DNA of 64,000 nt from CAZJFH01 sp964545205 (GCA_964545205.1 CAZJFH010000003.1:1-64000), one strand, 5' to 3'; counted from the stretch's first letter, positions 48,289-58,900 are shown. The notes: generated from the sequence alone by a model not told the origin. Made by a program: numbers and translations.

Positions 48289-49034
48289 CCCAGCCACCCC
48301 GCCGCCCGCAGGGTCGCGACGTAGCTGCGGCTGACCGGCACGTCGAGGCCGTTGACCAGCTCCAGCACCACCCGCTCGCCGTCGCGGCGGACGTCGCGCA
48401 CGGCGCGCCGCGCCACCCACCACGAGCGGTGCACGCGCATGCCTTCCGCGTCGGCCAGTTCGGCCTCGGCGTCGCGCAGCCGCATCAGGATCAGGTCGTC
48501 GCCCTTCGTCGTGTAGACCCGCAGGTAGTGGTCCTCGGTCTTCAGGCACAGCAGCTCGCGGCCGAGCTTCGGCGGGATGCGGCGCAGGAACGGCGGCTCG
48601 GCGGCGGACGGCGGCACCGCGCCCTCGGGCGGCCGGTGCAGCGGCAGCCGCGACGACCACACCGCCAGCGCGATCCCCACCGTCAGCAGCGCCACCCAGC
48701 CGTAGAGCCGCCACAGCGGATGGTCGAGCGCGCCGGGCCGCAGCATCCGTTCGAGCACCGCCACCTCGGCGGTCGCCGGCACCGAAGCCAGCAGCGCCGA
48801 GGCGACGATGCCGGCGCCGGCCGGCAGCCGGGCGGGAAGCCTGGGCACCAGGGCGCGGGCGATCAGTTCGACCTGCAGCCAGTTCAGCGGCACGATGACG
48901 CCCCAATAGACCAGCCGGGCGCCGAAGCTCATGTCGGCGAAGGTGCCGAACGGGCCGATGATCGCCAGCAGCGCCGCCACCCCCAGCGGGATCAGCAGAT
49001 GCGGCAGCAGCGAGCGCGGGACGAGCGAAGCCAT
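48285..49034 (-). CDS. Membrane-bound LytTR-type DNA-binding regulator
   Basis: A 249-aa protein with four predicted membrane helices (about residues 10-30, 40-60, 72-92, 108-128) followed by a LytTR DNA-binding domain (about 150-245: LLCLKTEDHYLRVYTTKGDD, then RVHRSWWVARRAVRDV). LytTR domains contact DNA through beta strands. The arrangement lacks a receiver, so it probably acts as a one-component membrane regulator controlled by its coupled partner encoded downstream. Targets are not known. The ATG at 49034 gives the natural start before the first helix. Confidence 0.85.
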   Translation of the reverse strand: MASLVPRSLLPHLLIPLGVAALLAIIGPFGTFADMSFGARLVYWGVIVPLNWLQVELIARALVPRLPARLPAGAGIVASALLASVPATAEVAVLERMLRPGALDHPLWRLYGWVALLTVGIALAVWSSRLPLHRPPEGAVPPSAAEPPFLRRIPPKLGRELLCLKTEDHYLRVYTTKGDDLILMRLRDAEAELADAEGMRVHRSWWVARRAVRDVRRDGERVVLELVNGLDVPVSRSYVATLRAAGWLG

Positions 49035-49169
49035 GGCCCCTGTTATAGCCCGCCGTTCGCGCTTCGCGAACGGCGTTCGCGAAGGCGCGCCGGCGTTTCG
49101 TGCAACCCGACTTGGCGGCGGCGCCGGCCTCGGCTCTGGTGGCGGCGACACCGCGTGGAGGACAAGCGA

Positions 49170-51155
49170 ATGACCCGGCCCTGGCCCATCCTGCTCGGCG
49201 CCACCCCCTGGATCGCCTGGAGCGCCCTGCTGGCGCCGCTCGGCGCCACCGCCGCCGCCGGCGCGGCGCTCGGCGTGGCCGTGGCCGTCAACGGCTGGCG
49301 CTGGCGGGCGCGGCGGCTGAAGGCGCTCGAGCTGGCCGCCCTGCCCTTCCTGGCCCTGGCGCTGGTCGTACCGTGGCTGGCCGCCAACGCGGCGCTGGCG
49401 GTCCATCTCGCGCTGGCGCTGGTCGCCTTCGGCAGCCTCGCCGCCGGCAGCCCGTTCACCCTGCAATACGCCCGCGACGACTGGCCGCCGGAATACTGGG
49501 ACCAGCCGCTGTTCCGGCTGACCAACCAGGCGCTGACCGCCCTGTGGGGCGTCGTCTTCGCCGCCGTCGCCGCGATCGCCTGGGCGGCGCCGGCGGCCAG
49601 CGGCTGGGCGGCGGCTTCGCTCGCCCTGGCCGGCGCCGGGGCGACGCTGTGGCTGCCGCGCGCGCTGCCGCGCTGGGCGGTCGGCCACGCGCTGCGCCGC
49701 CGCGCGCCCTACGACTGGCCGGCGCCGGCGGTGGGCCGCGGCGGCGGCGACGTCGTCGTGGTCGGCGCCGGAATCGGCGGCCTGGCGGCGGCGGCGCTGC
49801 TGGCGAAGGACGGCGCCAGGGTGACGGTGATCGAGGCGCACGACCGCCCCGGCGGCTACTGCTCGTCGTGGATCCGCAAGCTGCGGCGTGCCGAGGGCGT
49901 GCAGCGCTACGTGTTCGACGCCGGCGTCCACGACGTCAGCGGCGCCGGCCCGGGCGGCAGCCTGCGCGCGATCCTGGAGCGCGTCGGCGCCGGGCTCGAC
50001 TGGCATCCGGTGACGCGGGCGGCGGCTCTCGACGGCGAACTGGTGCCGTTCGACGCCCGCCTCGCCGAGCGCCTGGGCGCCCGCTTCCCGGCCGAGCGCG
50101 CCGGCATCGCCGCGTTCCTGGCCGAAATGGAGCGCGTGCTGCGCGACATGCAAGGCGGCGGCGGCATCCCGCGGCCGCCGCGGACGGTCGAGGAAATGCT
50201 GGCCTGGCCGGCCCGTCATCCGACCGGCTTTCGCTGGATGGAGCGCCCCTTCGCCGAGATGCTGGCGGCCTTCGTCGCCGATCCCGGGGCGCGGCGCGCG
50301 CTCTCCGCCTTCACGCCCTACCTCGCCGACGATCCCGCCCTGCTCACCGCCGGCCGGATGGCGCCGGTCTTCGGCTTCGCCTTCGACGGCGGCCGCTACC
50401 CGGCCGGCGGCTCGCAGCGTCTGGCCGAGGCGCTGGTGCGCGCCGTCGAGGCGCAGGGCGGCACGGTGCGGCTGCGCAGCCGCGTCGAAGCGGTCCTGTG
50501 CGATGCTGGCCGGGTCGCCGGCGTGCGCACGGCCGCCGGCGAGACCCTGGCCGCCGCGGCCGTCGTCTACAACGGCGACGTCGCCCGCCTGCCGGACGTC
50601 GCGGCGCTGCCGCCGGATTTCGCGGCGCGGCTGCGCGGTCTCAAGCCGTCGTGCTCGGCGGCGATGGTGACGCTGGCGGTCGCGGGCGTGCCCGACCTGC
50701 CCGGCGTCGTGCTGGCCGAGGACGTCGCCATCGCCAACCCCTCGGCCCACGACGCCAGCCTGGCGCCGCCCGGACACGCCGCCCTGACCCTGATGCGGCT
50801 GCTGCCGCCGGGCGGCTGGGACCGCGCCGCGCCCGGCTACGCCGCGCGCAAGAAGGCGCTCGGCGACGCGATGATCGCCGCCGCCGCCCGCTTCGTTCCC
50901 GACCTGGAATCGCGCATCCTCCACCGCGAGGACGCGACGCCGGCCAGTTTCGCCCGCTACGCCCTGACCGCCGGCGGTGCCATCTACGGCCCGGCGCCCG
51001 GCCAGGCGCCGGTGCCGATGAAGACGCCGGTGCCCGGTCTGCTGATCGCCGGCGCCGGCACCTTCCCCGGCGCCGGCGTCGAGGCGGTGGCGATCTCGGG
51101 CGCGCTGGCCGCCGCGGCGCTGGTCAGTGACCGTGCTTCATGCCCGCGCCCCTGA
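49170..51155 (+). CDS. CrtI-like FAD-dependent desaturase/oxidoreductase fused to an N-terminal membrane domain
   Basis: A 661-aa fusion. Residues 1-170 contain about five or six hydrophobic helices and the segment SPFTLQYARDDWPPEYWDQP. Residues about 185-655 are a phytoene desaturase/CrtI-CrtO-like flavoprotein. The dinucleotide motif is VVVVGAGIGGLAAAALLAKD, then RPGGYCSSW, FDAGVHDVSG, and the C-terminal FAD motif GLLIAGAGTFPGAGVEAVAI. It likely oxidises, isomerises or saturates a polyisoprenoid or similar lipid. No other carotenoid genes are present. GGAGG lies nine bases before the ATG; the open frame upstream overlaps the LytTR gene and is rejected. The last 32 bases overlap the convergent PCuAC gene. 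Confidence 0.84.
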   Translation: MTRPWPILLGATPWIAWSALLAPLGATAAAGAALGVAVAVNGWRWRARRLKALELAALPFLALALVVPWLAANAALAVHLALALVAFGSLAAGSPFTLQYARDDWPPEYWDQPLFRLTNQALTALWGVVFAAVAAIAWAAPAASGWAAASLALAGAGATLWLPRALPRWAVGHALRRRAPYDWPAPAVGRGGGDVVVVGAGIGGLAAAALLAKDGARVTVIEAHDRPGGYCSSWIRKLRRAEGVQRYVFDAGVHDVSGAGPGGSLRAILERVGAGLDWHPVTRAAALDGELVPFDARLAERLGARFPAERAGIAAFLAEMERVLRDMQGGGGIPRPPRTVEEMLAWPARHPTGFRWMERPFAEMLAAFVADPGARRALSAFTPYLADDPALLTAGRMAPVFGFAFDGGRYPAGGSQRLAEALVRAVEAQGGTVRLRSRVEAVLCDAGRVAGVRTAAGETLAAAAVVYNGDVARLPDVAALPPDFAARLRGLKPSCSAAMVTLAVAGVPDLPGVVLAEDVAIANPSAHDASLAPPGHAALTLMRLLPPGGWDRAAPGYAARKKALGDAMIAAAARFVPDLESRILHREDATPASFARYALTAGGAIYGPAPGQAPVPMKTPVPGLLIAGAGTFPGAGVEAVAISGALAAAALVSDRASCPRP

Positions 51156-51570
51156 CCGTCACCGAGGTCTCGACGGTGCCCGCCTTCTCGAACACCAGGC
51201 TCAGCGGGAAGCTCTGCCCCGCCTGAAGCGGCTGCTTGAGCTTGACCAGCATGACGTGCATGTCGGACTGGTCCAGCCGCACCGTCTCGCCGGGCGCGAT
51301 CTCGAACTTCTTCATCCGCTTCATGCGCTCGGCGTCGCCTTCGGTGCGGCTGACGTGGACCTGCGCCAGCATCGCCGCCGGACTGCTGACCTTCAGCAGC
51401 GTGTCGGGGGCGGCGCCGGTATTGGCGATGGTCAGGAACACCGATCCGGGCTTGGCGGTGTCGTCGGTGGCCGGCGACCACGCGCCCTCGCAGACGATGT
51501 CGGCGCGGGCGGCTCCGATCGACAGGGCGATGGCGGCGATGGCGAGCGCGGCGATGCGCGGGACGGTCAT
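51124..51570 (-). CDS. Periplasmic copper chaperone PCu(A)C
   Basis: A 148-aa exported protein with a Sec signal (AALAIAAIALSIGAARA). The copper site is visible: HVSRTEGDAERMKRMKKFEI supplies the first His and Met, and SDMHVMLVKLKQPL the HxM pair. These proteins deliver Cu(I) to the CuA/CuB centres of cytochrome oxidase. The start at 51570 has GTGGAGG about nine bases upstream; a longer frame is unlikely. It ends in a His-rich GMKHGH tail. It overlaps the end of the CrtI-like gene on the other strand. Confidence 0.92.
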   Translation of the reverse strand: MTVPRIAALAIAAIALSIGAARADIVCEGAWSPATDDTAKPGSVFLTIANTGAAPDTLLKVSSPAAMLAQVHVSRTEGDAERMKRMKKFEIAPGETVRLDQSDMHVMLVKLKQPLQAGQSFPLSLVFEKAGTVETSVTVRGAGMKHGH

Positions 51571-51746
51571 GGCGTTTCCTCCACTGCTGCATTGATCGGA
51601 TCCACCGATTGCAACGATCGGACCAGCCGAAACTTGCACGGTGTTTGCTTCTCACCCGCTAAACACCAGGCCAAGGCCGGCCGGCGCGCCAGATCGAGTC
51701 CCGCCAATGGGAAACCGGACGCCGGAATTCTCGGAGATGACGATCC

Positions 51747-53735
51747 ATGCGCTGGACCATTCGCTCGAAACTGTTCGCAATCGGCGCCGCCTCCGTGCTG
51801 GCGCTGTCGGTGCTCGCCGGAATCGGCTTCGCCACCAACCACCACGTCGCCGAGGCGACCCGGCACGCGGCGGCGCGCCAGGCGGACAAGGACCTCGCCG
51901 ACCGCCTGCGCCGCGACGCGCTGTCGCTGCTGCTGCTGGCGATGGACAGCATCGGCGACCGCGACGAGGGCGGCGTCAGGCCGGAGCGCCTCGCCCGCAT
52001 GGACGTGATCGTCGCGCGCCTGGCGCAGGATTCCGCGCGGCTGACGGCGGCCCGGGCGGGCGACGGCGCCGACGGCGCCCGACGGGTCGCCGACGCCATC
52101 GCCGCGCTCAACGAGATCGTCCGGGTCGACCTGGTCAACGCGATCGAGGCCGGCGCCGACGCCGACGAGATCGCCATGCTCGACGACATCGTCGACGCCG
52201 TGCGCGAACAGGTGGACGAGGAACTCGCCGCCTACGAAAAGGACGTCAACCGGCACGTCGAGACGGCGATGGCGATGACCGAACGGGCGGTCGCCGAGTC
52301 CAACCGCAACGCCGGGCTCGCCTACGGGCTGGCGCTGATGGTGATCCTGCCTCTGCTGTGGCTGGGCGGGCGCAGCATCGCCCTGCCGGTGCGCGCGATG
52401 ACGGCGGCGATGCGCGCGCTGGCCGGGGGCCGGCGCGAGATCGAGATTCCGGGCCTCGGCCGCCGCGACGAGATCGGCGCGATGGCGGCCGCCGTCGAGG
52501 TCTTCAAGCGCAACGCCGCCGAGGTCGAGCGCATGGCCCGCGAGCAGGAGGCGCTGGAGCGGCGCAGCGAGGAGGAGAAGCGCCAGGCCGGCCTGCGCAT
52601 GACGACGCGCCTCGAAGAGACCTCGGGCGCCATCGCCGAGCTGGTCCAGCAGGAGGCCGAGGGCGCCTCGCGCGTCGCCGAGAGCATGGGCGAGGTCGCC
52701 AACCGGGTGAAGGGCACCGTCGAGCAGGCGGCACGGGCGGCCGAGCGCGCGTCGTCCAGTTCGCAGACCGTGGCGGCGGCGACCGAGGAGCTGGCCGCCT
52801 CGACCGCCGAGATCAACCGCCACGCCGCCAACGCCGCCGACGTCGCCGCCCGCGCCTCGGGCCGCGCCGACGAGATCGACGGCCGCATCAAGGCGCTGAC
52901 CGAGGCGGCGAGCAGCATCGGCGACATCATCTCGACCATCGGCGAGATCGCCAGCCAGACCAACCTGCTGGCCCTGAACGCCACCATCGAGGCGGCGCGC
53001 GCCGGCGAGGCCGGCAAGGGCTTCGCCGTCGTCGCCGGCGAGGTCAAGAACCTGGCCAACCAGACCGCCCGGGCGACGCAGTCGATCACGGCGCAGATCG
53101 GCGGCATCCAGGAAAGCACCGCCGCCTCGGCCGCCTCGATCGCCGAGATCGTCGCCGTGATCGGCGAGATCAACGGCATCGCCGCCACCATCGCCGCGGC
53201 CGTCGAGGAGCAGAGCGCGACCACCGAGGAGATCGCCCGCAGCGTGCGCGCCGCGGCGCAGGACACCGCCGAGGTCTCGGACGACATGGGCCAGGTGCGG
53301 ACCGCCGCCGACGAGACCCACGACCTCGCCGCCCAGGTGCTGGACGCCTCGGCCAAGGTGGTGGTCAAGATGTACGAGCTGAAGGAGACGATGACGGTGA
53401 CGCTGCGGCGGTCCGACATCGGCAACCGCCGCCGCGCCGAACGCGTGCCCGTCTCGGCCGAGCTCGTCGTCGTCGCCGACGCAACCGCGCACCGCTGCAC
53501 GGCGGTCGACCTGTCGGCCACCGGCGTCCGTCTGCGGCTGGCCGACGCCGACGCGCCCCTCGACGGCGCCGTCCGGGTGGCGCTGTCGCCCGACGCGCCC
53601 GCCCTGCCCGCCACCGTGGCGTGGCGGCAGGGGGCGCTGGTCGGGCTCGACTTCGACGGGCTCGAGGCCGGCGGCCGGGCCGCGGTCGACGCGCTGATCG
53701 CCGCGGCCGAGCCGATGGCCGCGGCCGCCGAATGA
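51747..53735 (+). CDS. Methyl-accepting chemotaxis protein with a C-terminal PilZ domain
   Basis: A 662-aa chemoreceptor. Helix 1 is at about residues 8-28, a helical periplasmic sensor at about 30-188, helix 2 near 190-212, a HAMP at about 212-265, then the MCP signalling domain (about 290-550). The hairpin tip is EIASQTNLLALNATIEAARA followed by GEAGKGFAVVAGEVKNLA. A PilZ domain is appended at about 558-655. It contains the RRRAERVP (RxxxR) and DLSATGVRLRL (DxSxxG) c-di-GMP-binding motifs. c-di-GMP could thus directly tune chemotactic signalling. No cheA, cheW or flagellar genes lie nearby. Confidence 0.93.
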   Translation: MRWTIRSKLFAIGAASVLALSVLAGIGFATNHHVAEATRHAAARQADKDLADRLRRDALSLLLLAMDSIGDRDEGGVRPERLARMDVIVARLAQDSARLTAARAGDGADGARRVADAIAALNEIVRVDLVNAIEAGADADEIAMLDDIVDAVREQVDEELAAYEKDVNRHVETAMAMTERAVAESNRNAGLAYGLALMVILPLLWLGGRSIALPVRAMTAAMRALAGGRREIEIPGLGRRDEIGAMAAAVEVFKRNAAEVERMAREQEALERRSEEEKRQAGLRMTTRLEETSGAIAELVQQEAEGASRVAESMGEVANRVKGTVEQAARAAERASSSSQTVAAATEELAASTAEINRHAANAADVAARASGRADEIDGRIKALTEAASSIGDIISTIGEIASQTNLLALNATIEAARAGEAGKGFAVVAGEVKNLANQTARATQSITAQIGGIQESTAASAASIAEIVAVIGEINGIAATIAAAVEEQSATTEEIARSVRAAAQDTAEVSDDMGQVRTAADETHDLAAQVLDASAKVVVKMYELKETMTVTLRRSDIGNRRRAERVPVSAELVVVADATAHRCTAVDLSATGVRLRLADADAPLDGAVRVALSPDAPALPATVAWRQGALVGLDFDGLEAGGRAAVDALIAAAEPMAAAAE

Positions 53736-53742
53736 CCGCGCC

Positions 53743-54924
53743 TCAGGCCTCCTGAGCGACCGGCCGGCGCATCGAGGCGCCGACCAGCACGAGGTAGCCG
53801 AGCACCGCCGACAGCAGCGAGCCGGCGAGCACGCCGATGCGCACGTCGGCGCTGTAGCCGACGTCCTCGAAGGCCAGGGTGCCGATGAACAGGCTCATGG
53901 TGAAGCCGATGCCGGTCAGCAGCGACACGCCGTAGAACTGCGCCCAGCTCGCGCCCAGCGGCAGCGCGCCGACGCCGAAACGCAGCGCCACCCACGAGAA
54001 CCCCATGACGCCGATCTGCTTGCCGACGAACAGGCCCAGCGCGATGCCCAGCGGCACCGGCTGGAGCAGGCTGGCGAAGGACAGGCCGGCTAGCGAGACG
54101 CCGGCATTGGCGAAGGCGAACACCGGCAGGATGGCGAAGGCGACCCAGGGATGCAGCATGTGCTCGAGGTGGCGCAGCGGCGAGTCGTGCCCCTGGGGGG
54201 CGCGCAACGGCACGAACAGGCCGATGACCACGCCGGCCAGGGTGGCGTGGACGCCCGATTTCAGCACGCAGACCCACAGGAACAGCCCGACCAGCATGTA
54301 GGCCGCCAGCCGGCGCACGCCGAACAGGTTCAGCAACGCCAGCCCGACGACGCCGACCCCGGCCAGGGCCAGCGAGACGGTCGACAGCTCGGCGGTGTAG
54401 AAGATGGCGATGATGATGATGGCGCCCAGATCGTCCATCACCGCCAGCGCGAGCAGGAAGATCTTCAGCGTCGGCGGCACCCGCTTGCCGGCCAGCGCCA
54501 GCACGCCGAGCGCGAAGGCGATGTCGGTGGCGGCCGGGATCGCCCAGCCGCGCAGCGTCTCGGGCGAGCCCATGTTGATCAGCACGTAGACCAGCGCCGG
54601 CACCGCCATGCCGCCGACGGCGGCGACGCCGGGCAGCGCCGCCTTGCCCCAGGACGACAGCTCGCCCTCCATGACCTCGCGCTTGATCTCCATGCCGACC
54701 AGCATGAAGAAGATCGCCATCAGGCCGTCGTTGATCCACAGCAGCAGGGGCTTGGCCAGCTCCAGCGCGCCGATCTGCACGACCACCGGCGTGTCGAGCA
54801 GGGCGATGTAGACGCTGGCGAAACCCGAATTGGCCCAGACGATCGCCAGCACCGAGGCCAGCACCAGCACGATGCCGCCGGCAGCTTCCAAGCGCATGAA
54901 TTCGCGGATGGCGGTAAGCGGCAT
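53743..54924 (-). CDS. nhaA: Na+/H+ antiporter NhaA
   Basis: A 393-aa inner-membrane antiporter (E. coli NhaA is 388 aa), exchanging cytoplasmic Na+ for H+ at alkaline pH. Signature segments are PAATDIAFALGVLALAGKRV and LALAVMDDLGAIIIIAIFY, with the ion-binding Asp pair and the preceding TDIAF Asp, and LFVGKQIGVMGFSW with the conserved Lys. GGGGAGG precedes the ATG at 54924; the longer frame adds a non-family N-terminus. It is convergent to the MCP gene with an eight-base gap. Confidence 0.95.
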   Translation of the reverse strand: MPLTAIREFMRLEAAGGIVLVLASVLAIVWANSGFASVYIALLDTPVVVQIGALELAKPLLLWINDGLMAIFFMLVGMEIKREVMEGELSSWGKAALPGVAAVGGMAVPALVYVLINMGSPETLRGWAIPAATDIAFALGVLALAGKRVPPTLKIFLLALAVMDDLGAIIIIAIFYTAELSTVSLALAGVGVVGLALLNLFGVRRLAAYMLVGLFLWVCVLKSGVHATLAGVVIGLFVPLRAPQGHDSPLRHLEHMLHPWVAFAILPVFAFANAGVSLAGLSFASLLQPVPLGIALGLFVGKQIGVMGFSWVALRFGVGALPLGASWAQFYGVSLLTGIGFTMSLFIGTLAFEDVGYSADVRIGVLAGSLLSAVLGYLVLVGASMRRPVAQEA

Positions 54925-55112
54925 GCGGCGTGTCCTCCCCGGTGAAATGACTGCATTGCCCAATAGGTACGAAACCGCCGCGTGACAACCCTTCGATGGC
55001 GCGAGCCTGGCTTTCGGGGGCAAGCCAAGGCACGGGCACCCCCCCCTCTGTTGCGCCGGCCCCGACCCGACGCTATCGTGTTTATCGCCATTTCATCCGG
55101 TAGGGGGGACGG

Positions 55113-55913
55113 ATGGGTCCGGGCGGGTTTTTCGCGATCGCCATGATCGCCGCGACCGCTGCCGCGTCGACGGCGGCGGCGGCGGAATCGTCGCGGCCGC
55201 TGGCCGTCTGCACCACCGAGTGGCCGCCCTTCACCCTGAACACCGGCGCGCCGGAGCCCGAAGGCGTCCACACCGCCGTGGTCCGCGAGGCCTTCCGCCG
55301 CCTCGGCTTCGCGATCGCCATCGACAACGTCGCCTGGGACCGCTGCTGGAACGAGGTCGCGACCGGCGGCTACGACGCCGTCTATTCGGCCTCTTACCGC
55401 CCGGAACGGGCCGCCGTGGCGGTCTATCCGCGGGTGCCGCTGCAGACGCTGGTCTACGTCGCCGTCGTGCTCGCGGGCACGCCCCAGGAATGGGACGGCC
55501 GCAACCTGCGCCGCCTGCCGCTGCCGGTCGGCGCGCCGCGCGGCTATTCGGTGACCCGCGAGCTGGCCGGACGTCTGGGCGACGACCTCGACGACGGCGC
55601 CCTGATCGACCTGCAGAACTTCCACAAGCTGCTGTCCGGCCGCATCGGCACCGCGGTGGTCGAACGGACGGTGGCGCGCTACCTGATCGACCAGCTCGGC
55701 CTCGCCGGCCGCGTCGAGATCCTGGAACCGCCGGTGACCGGGCGGCGCAGCTATTACGTGGTGATCGGCAAGCGCTTCGGCGGCGGCGAGGCGCAGGCGC
55801 AGGCGCTGGCCGACCGCCTCGACGGCGTGCTGGCCGACATCGCGCGCGAGGGGCTGGTCTTGCGTCTGCTCGCCGAGGCCGGCCTGGCGCCGCCGCTCGG
55901 GTCCGAGCCGTGA
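55113..55913 (+). CDS. Periplasmic substrate-binding protein of the amino-acid-binding (SBP_bac_3) type, sensory partner of the next gene
   Basis: A 266-aa exported protein with a Sec signal (FFAIAMIAATAAASTAAAAE). The body begins PLAVCTTEWPPFTLNTGAPE and continues GVHTAVVREAFRRLGFAIAI, WDRCWNEVATGGYDAVYSAS, the typical opening of family-3 binding proteins and BvgS-type sensor domains. No permease genes are nearby, and the hybrid kinase gene starts on top of its stop codon (GTGA). A ligand-sensing role for the kinase is therefore more likely than transport. The ligand is unknown. Confidence 0.85.
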   Translation: MGPGGFFAIAMIAATAAASTAAAAESSRPLAVCTTEWPPFTLNTGAPEPEGVHTAVVREAFRRLGFAIAIDNVAWDRCWNEVATGGYDAVYSASYRPERAAVAVYPRVPLQTLVYVAVVLAGTPQEWDGRNLRRLPLPVGAPRGYSVTRELAGRLGDDLDDGALIDLQNFHKLLSGRIGTAVVERTVARYLIDQLGLAGRVEILEPPVTGRRSYYVVIGKRFGGGEAQAQALADRLDGVLADIAREGLVLRLLAEAGLAPPLGSEP

Positions 55914-58900
55914 GCGGCCGGCGCCCCTCCGGGCCGCCGCCGCCGCAGCCCGACGCGCCGCCGGGCGCGCCGAAACGGCCGCCGCGACGCCGTCTCCGCA
56001 TGTCCTTGCGCACCCAGGTGCTCGCCACGGTTCTGGCCATCGTCTTCTCGGTCCTCGTCCTGGTCGAAGGCTACAGGCTGTGGAGCGTCCGCGGCGAGGA
56101 GACCGCGATCCTGCGCGAGCGCGCCGACCGCATCGCCACCGTCCAGGCGGCGGCCATGGCGCGGCCGATGTTCGACTACGATCATCGGGTCGTGCAGGTT
56201 CTGGTCGAGGCCATCGGCGCCGACCCGGACGTCATCGGGGTGCGGGTCGAGGACGAGATCGGCGCCGTCGTCGCCAGCTTCGGCGTGGTGCCGCCCGACC
56301 GCGTGGTCCTGGTCGAGACCCGCCCCATCGCCATGGAGCACCGCGGCCGGACCGAGCATCTCGGCACGCTTACGGTGGCCTACGCCAAGGACGCGCTCGA
56401 CCGTTCGGTGAACCGTCAGGTGATCCTGGGCACCGCCGGCCTGGCCGGTCTGCTCGCCGCGCTGTCGGCCGCCATCCTGCTGACCTTCCGCCGCATCGCC
56501 AAGCCGCTGGGCGAGATCACCACCAGCCTGCTCGGGGTCAGCGCCGGCCGCCGCAACCTGACCATCCCGGGTCTCGACCGCGACGACGAGATCGGCGACA
56601 TGGCCCGCGCCACCGAGGCCTTCCTGCGCCAGAGCATCGCCATCGAGCGCCTGGAGGCCGACAAGGCGGCCGCCGCCGCGGCGCGGGCCAGCGAGGAGCG
56701 CCTGCGGCTGATCGTCGACAACATGCCGGTGCCGCTGCTGATGACCCGGCGCGCCGACGGCACCATCCTCTACGCCAACCGCAGCCTGCTGCAGGAGTTC
56801 TTTCCCGACGGCGGCGACCCGGTCGGCGGCCACGCCGGCGACTACTACGTCCTGCCCGAGGACCGGCGGCGGCTGATCGCCGCCGTCGACCGCGACGGCC
56901 AGGTCGCCAATTTCGAGACCCGCCTGCGCCGGCCGGACGGCTCGGTGTTCTGGGCGCTGATGTCGATCGTCGCCACGACGTTCCGCGGCGAGCCGGTGCT
57001 GATCGCCGGCATCAACGACATCACCACCCAGCGGGCGGCGCGCGAGGAGTTGCAGCGGGCGCGGGAGGCCGCCGAGCAGGCCAGCCGGCTCAAGGGCGAC
57101 TTCCTCGCCAACATGAGCCACGAGATCCGCACGCCGCTGAACGCGGTGATCGGCATGGCGCATCTGGCGCTGCGCACCGAGTTGACCGCCGAACAGCGCG
57201 AATACCTGGCCACGATCCGGACCTCGTCCGAGAACCTGCTCGGCATCATCAACGACATCCTCGACTTCTCGAAGATCGAGGCCGGGCGCGTCGACATCGA
57301 GCGGATCGAATTCGACCTCGACGACGTGCTGGCCAACGCCGCCCGCATGGTGGCGCAGAAGGCGTTCGAGAAGCGCCTCGAACTGGTCTTCGACATCGCC
57401 GCCGACCTGCCCCGCCGCTGGGTGGGCGACCCGCTGCGGCTCGGCCAGGTGCTGATCAACCTGCTCAACAACGCCGTCAAGTTCACCGAACGGGGCGACG
57501 TGGTGCTGCGGGCACGGGCCGGCGACGCCGGCCTGGCGGTCGAGGTCCGCGACACCGGCATCGGCATGCTCCCCGAGCAGGCGGCGCGGCTGTTCCAGCC
57601 CTTCGTCCAGGGCGACGCGACGATCAGCCGCCGCTACGGCGGCACCGGCCTGGGGCTGTCGATCTCGCGGCGGCTGATCGCGCTGATGGGCGGCGAGATC
57701 GGCGTCGACAGCGCCCCCGGCCGCGGCACCAGCTTCCGGTTCACGCTGCCGCTGGGGCGCGCCGCGCCGGCCGACGACGAGCCGGCGCCGGAACTGGCGG
57801 GCAAGCTGGTGCTGGTCGCCGACGCCAACGCCGCCACGCGCGCGGCGCTCGCCGACTGGCTGGCCGCCTCGGGGGCGCGGGTGCTGACGGCGGCGGGCGC
57901 CGAGGCGCCGGCCGAGCCCGTCGACCTGGCGCTCGTCGCGGCGTCGCTGGCCGACGGGATCGCGGCGCGGCTGCCGGCGCCCTGCCCGACGGTGGTCCTG
58001 ATGCCGGCCGGCGGCGGCTGCGAGCCGCCCGAGGCCGCCGACGGCGGCTGCTGGCTGCGCAAGCCGCTGACGCCGTGGCTGCTCCGGCGCACCATCGCCC
58101 GCCTGTCCTCGCCGCGGCCCGCGCCGGCCCTCGCCGAGGCGGCGGCCGCCGACATCGCCGGCCGGCTGCGCGGGCTGCGCATCCTGCTGGCCGAAGACAA
58201 CGAGATCAATCAGCGCGTCGCCTCGCGCATGCTGACGCTGGCCGGGGCCAGCGTGACCGTGGCCGGCGACGGGCGCCAGGCGGTGGCGCTGGCCCAGGCC
58301 AGGCCCGACGCCTTCGACGTCGTGCTGATGGACGTGCAGATGCCGGTGATGAACGGCCTCGACGCGACCCGGCTGATCCGCGCCGATCCGCGCCTCGAGC
58401 GCCTGCCGGTGATCGCGATGACGGCGCAGGCGATGCCGGACGAGCGTCGGCAGTGCCTGGAGGCCGGCATGGTCGACCATGTCGGCAAGCCGTTCCTGCC
58501 CGAACACCTGGTCGCCACGGTCGCGCGCTTCGCCGGCCGCGCGCCCGCCCACGCCGCCCCGGCGCCGGATGCCGGCTTCGTGCCGCTGGACGGGCTGGCG
58601 CGCGTCGGCGGCGACCGCGAACTCTTCCGAGAGCTCCTGGAGCTGTTTCTCGCCCATCACCGCCAGTCGGGCGAAGCGGTGATCAGGGCGCTGGCGGCCG
58701 GCGACCGCGGCGCCGCCCGCGCCGAGACCCATTCGCTGAAAGGCGCCGCCGGCAACATCGGCCTCGACGAGGTCTGGCGGGTCGCGGCGCGGCTCGAAGC
58801 CGCCCTGGTCGAAGACGAAGGCTCGACCGACATGCTGGCCGCCGAGCTGAACGGCGCGCTCGCCCAGGCCGTCGCCGAGATCGCCGCCTATCTGGGGCAC

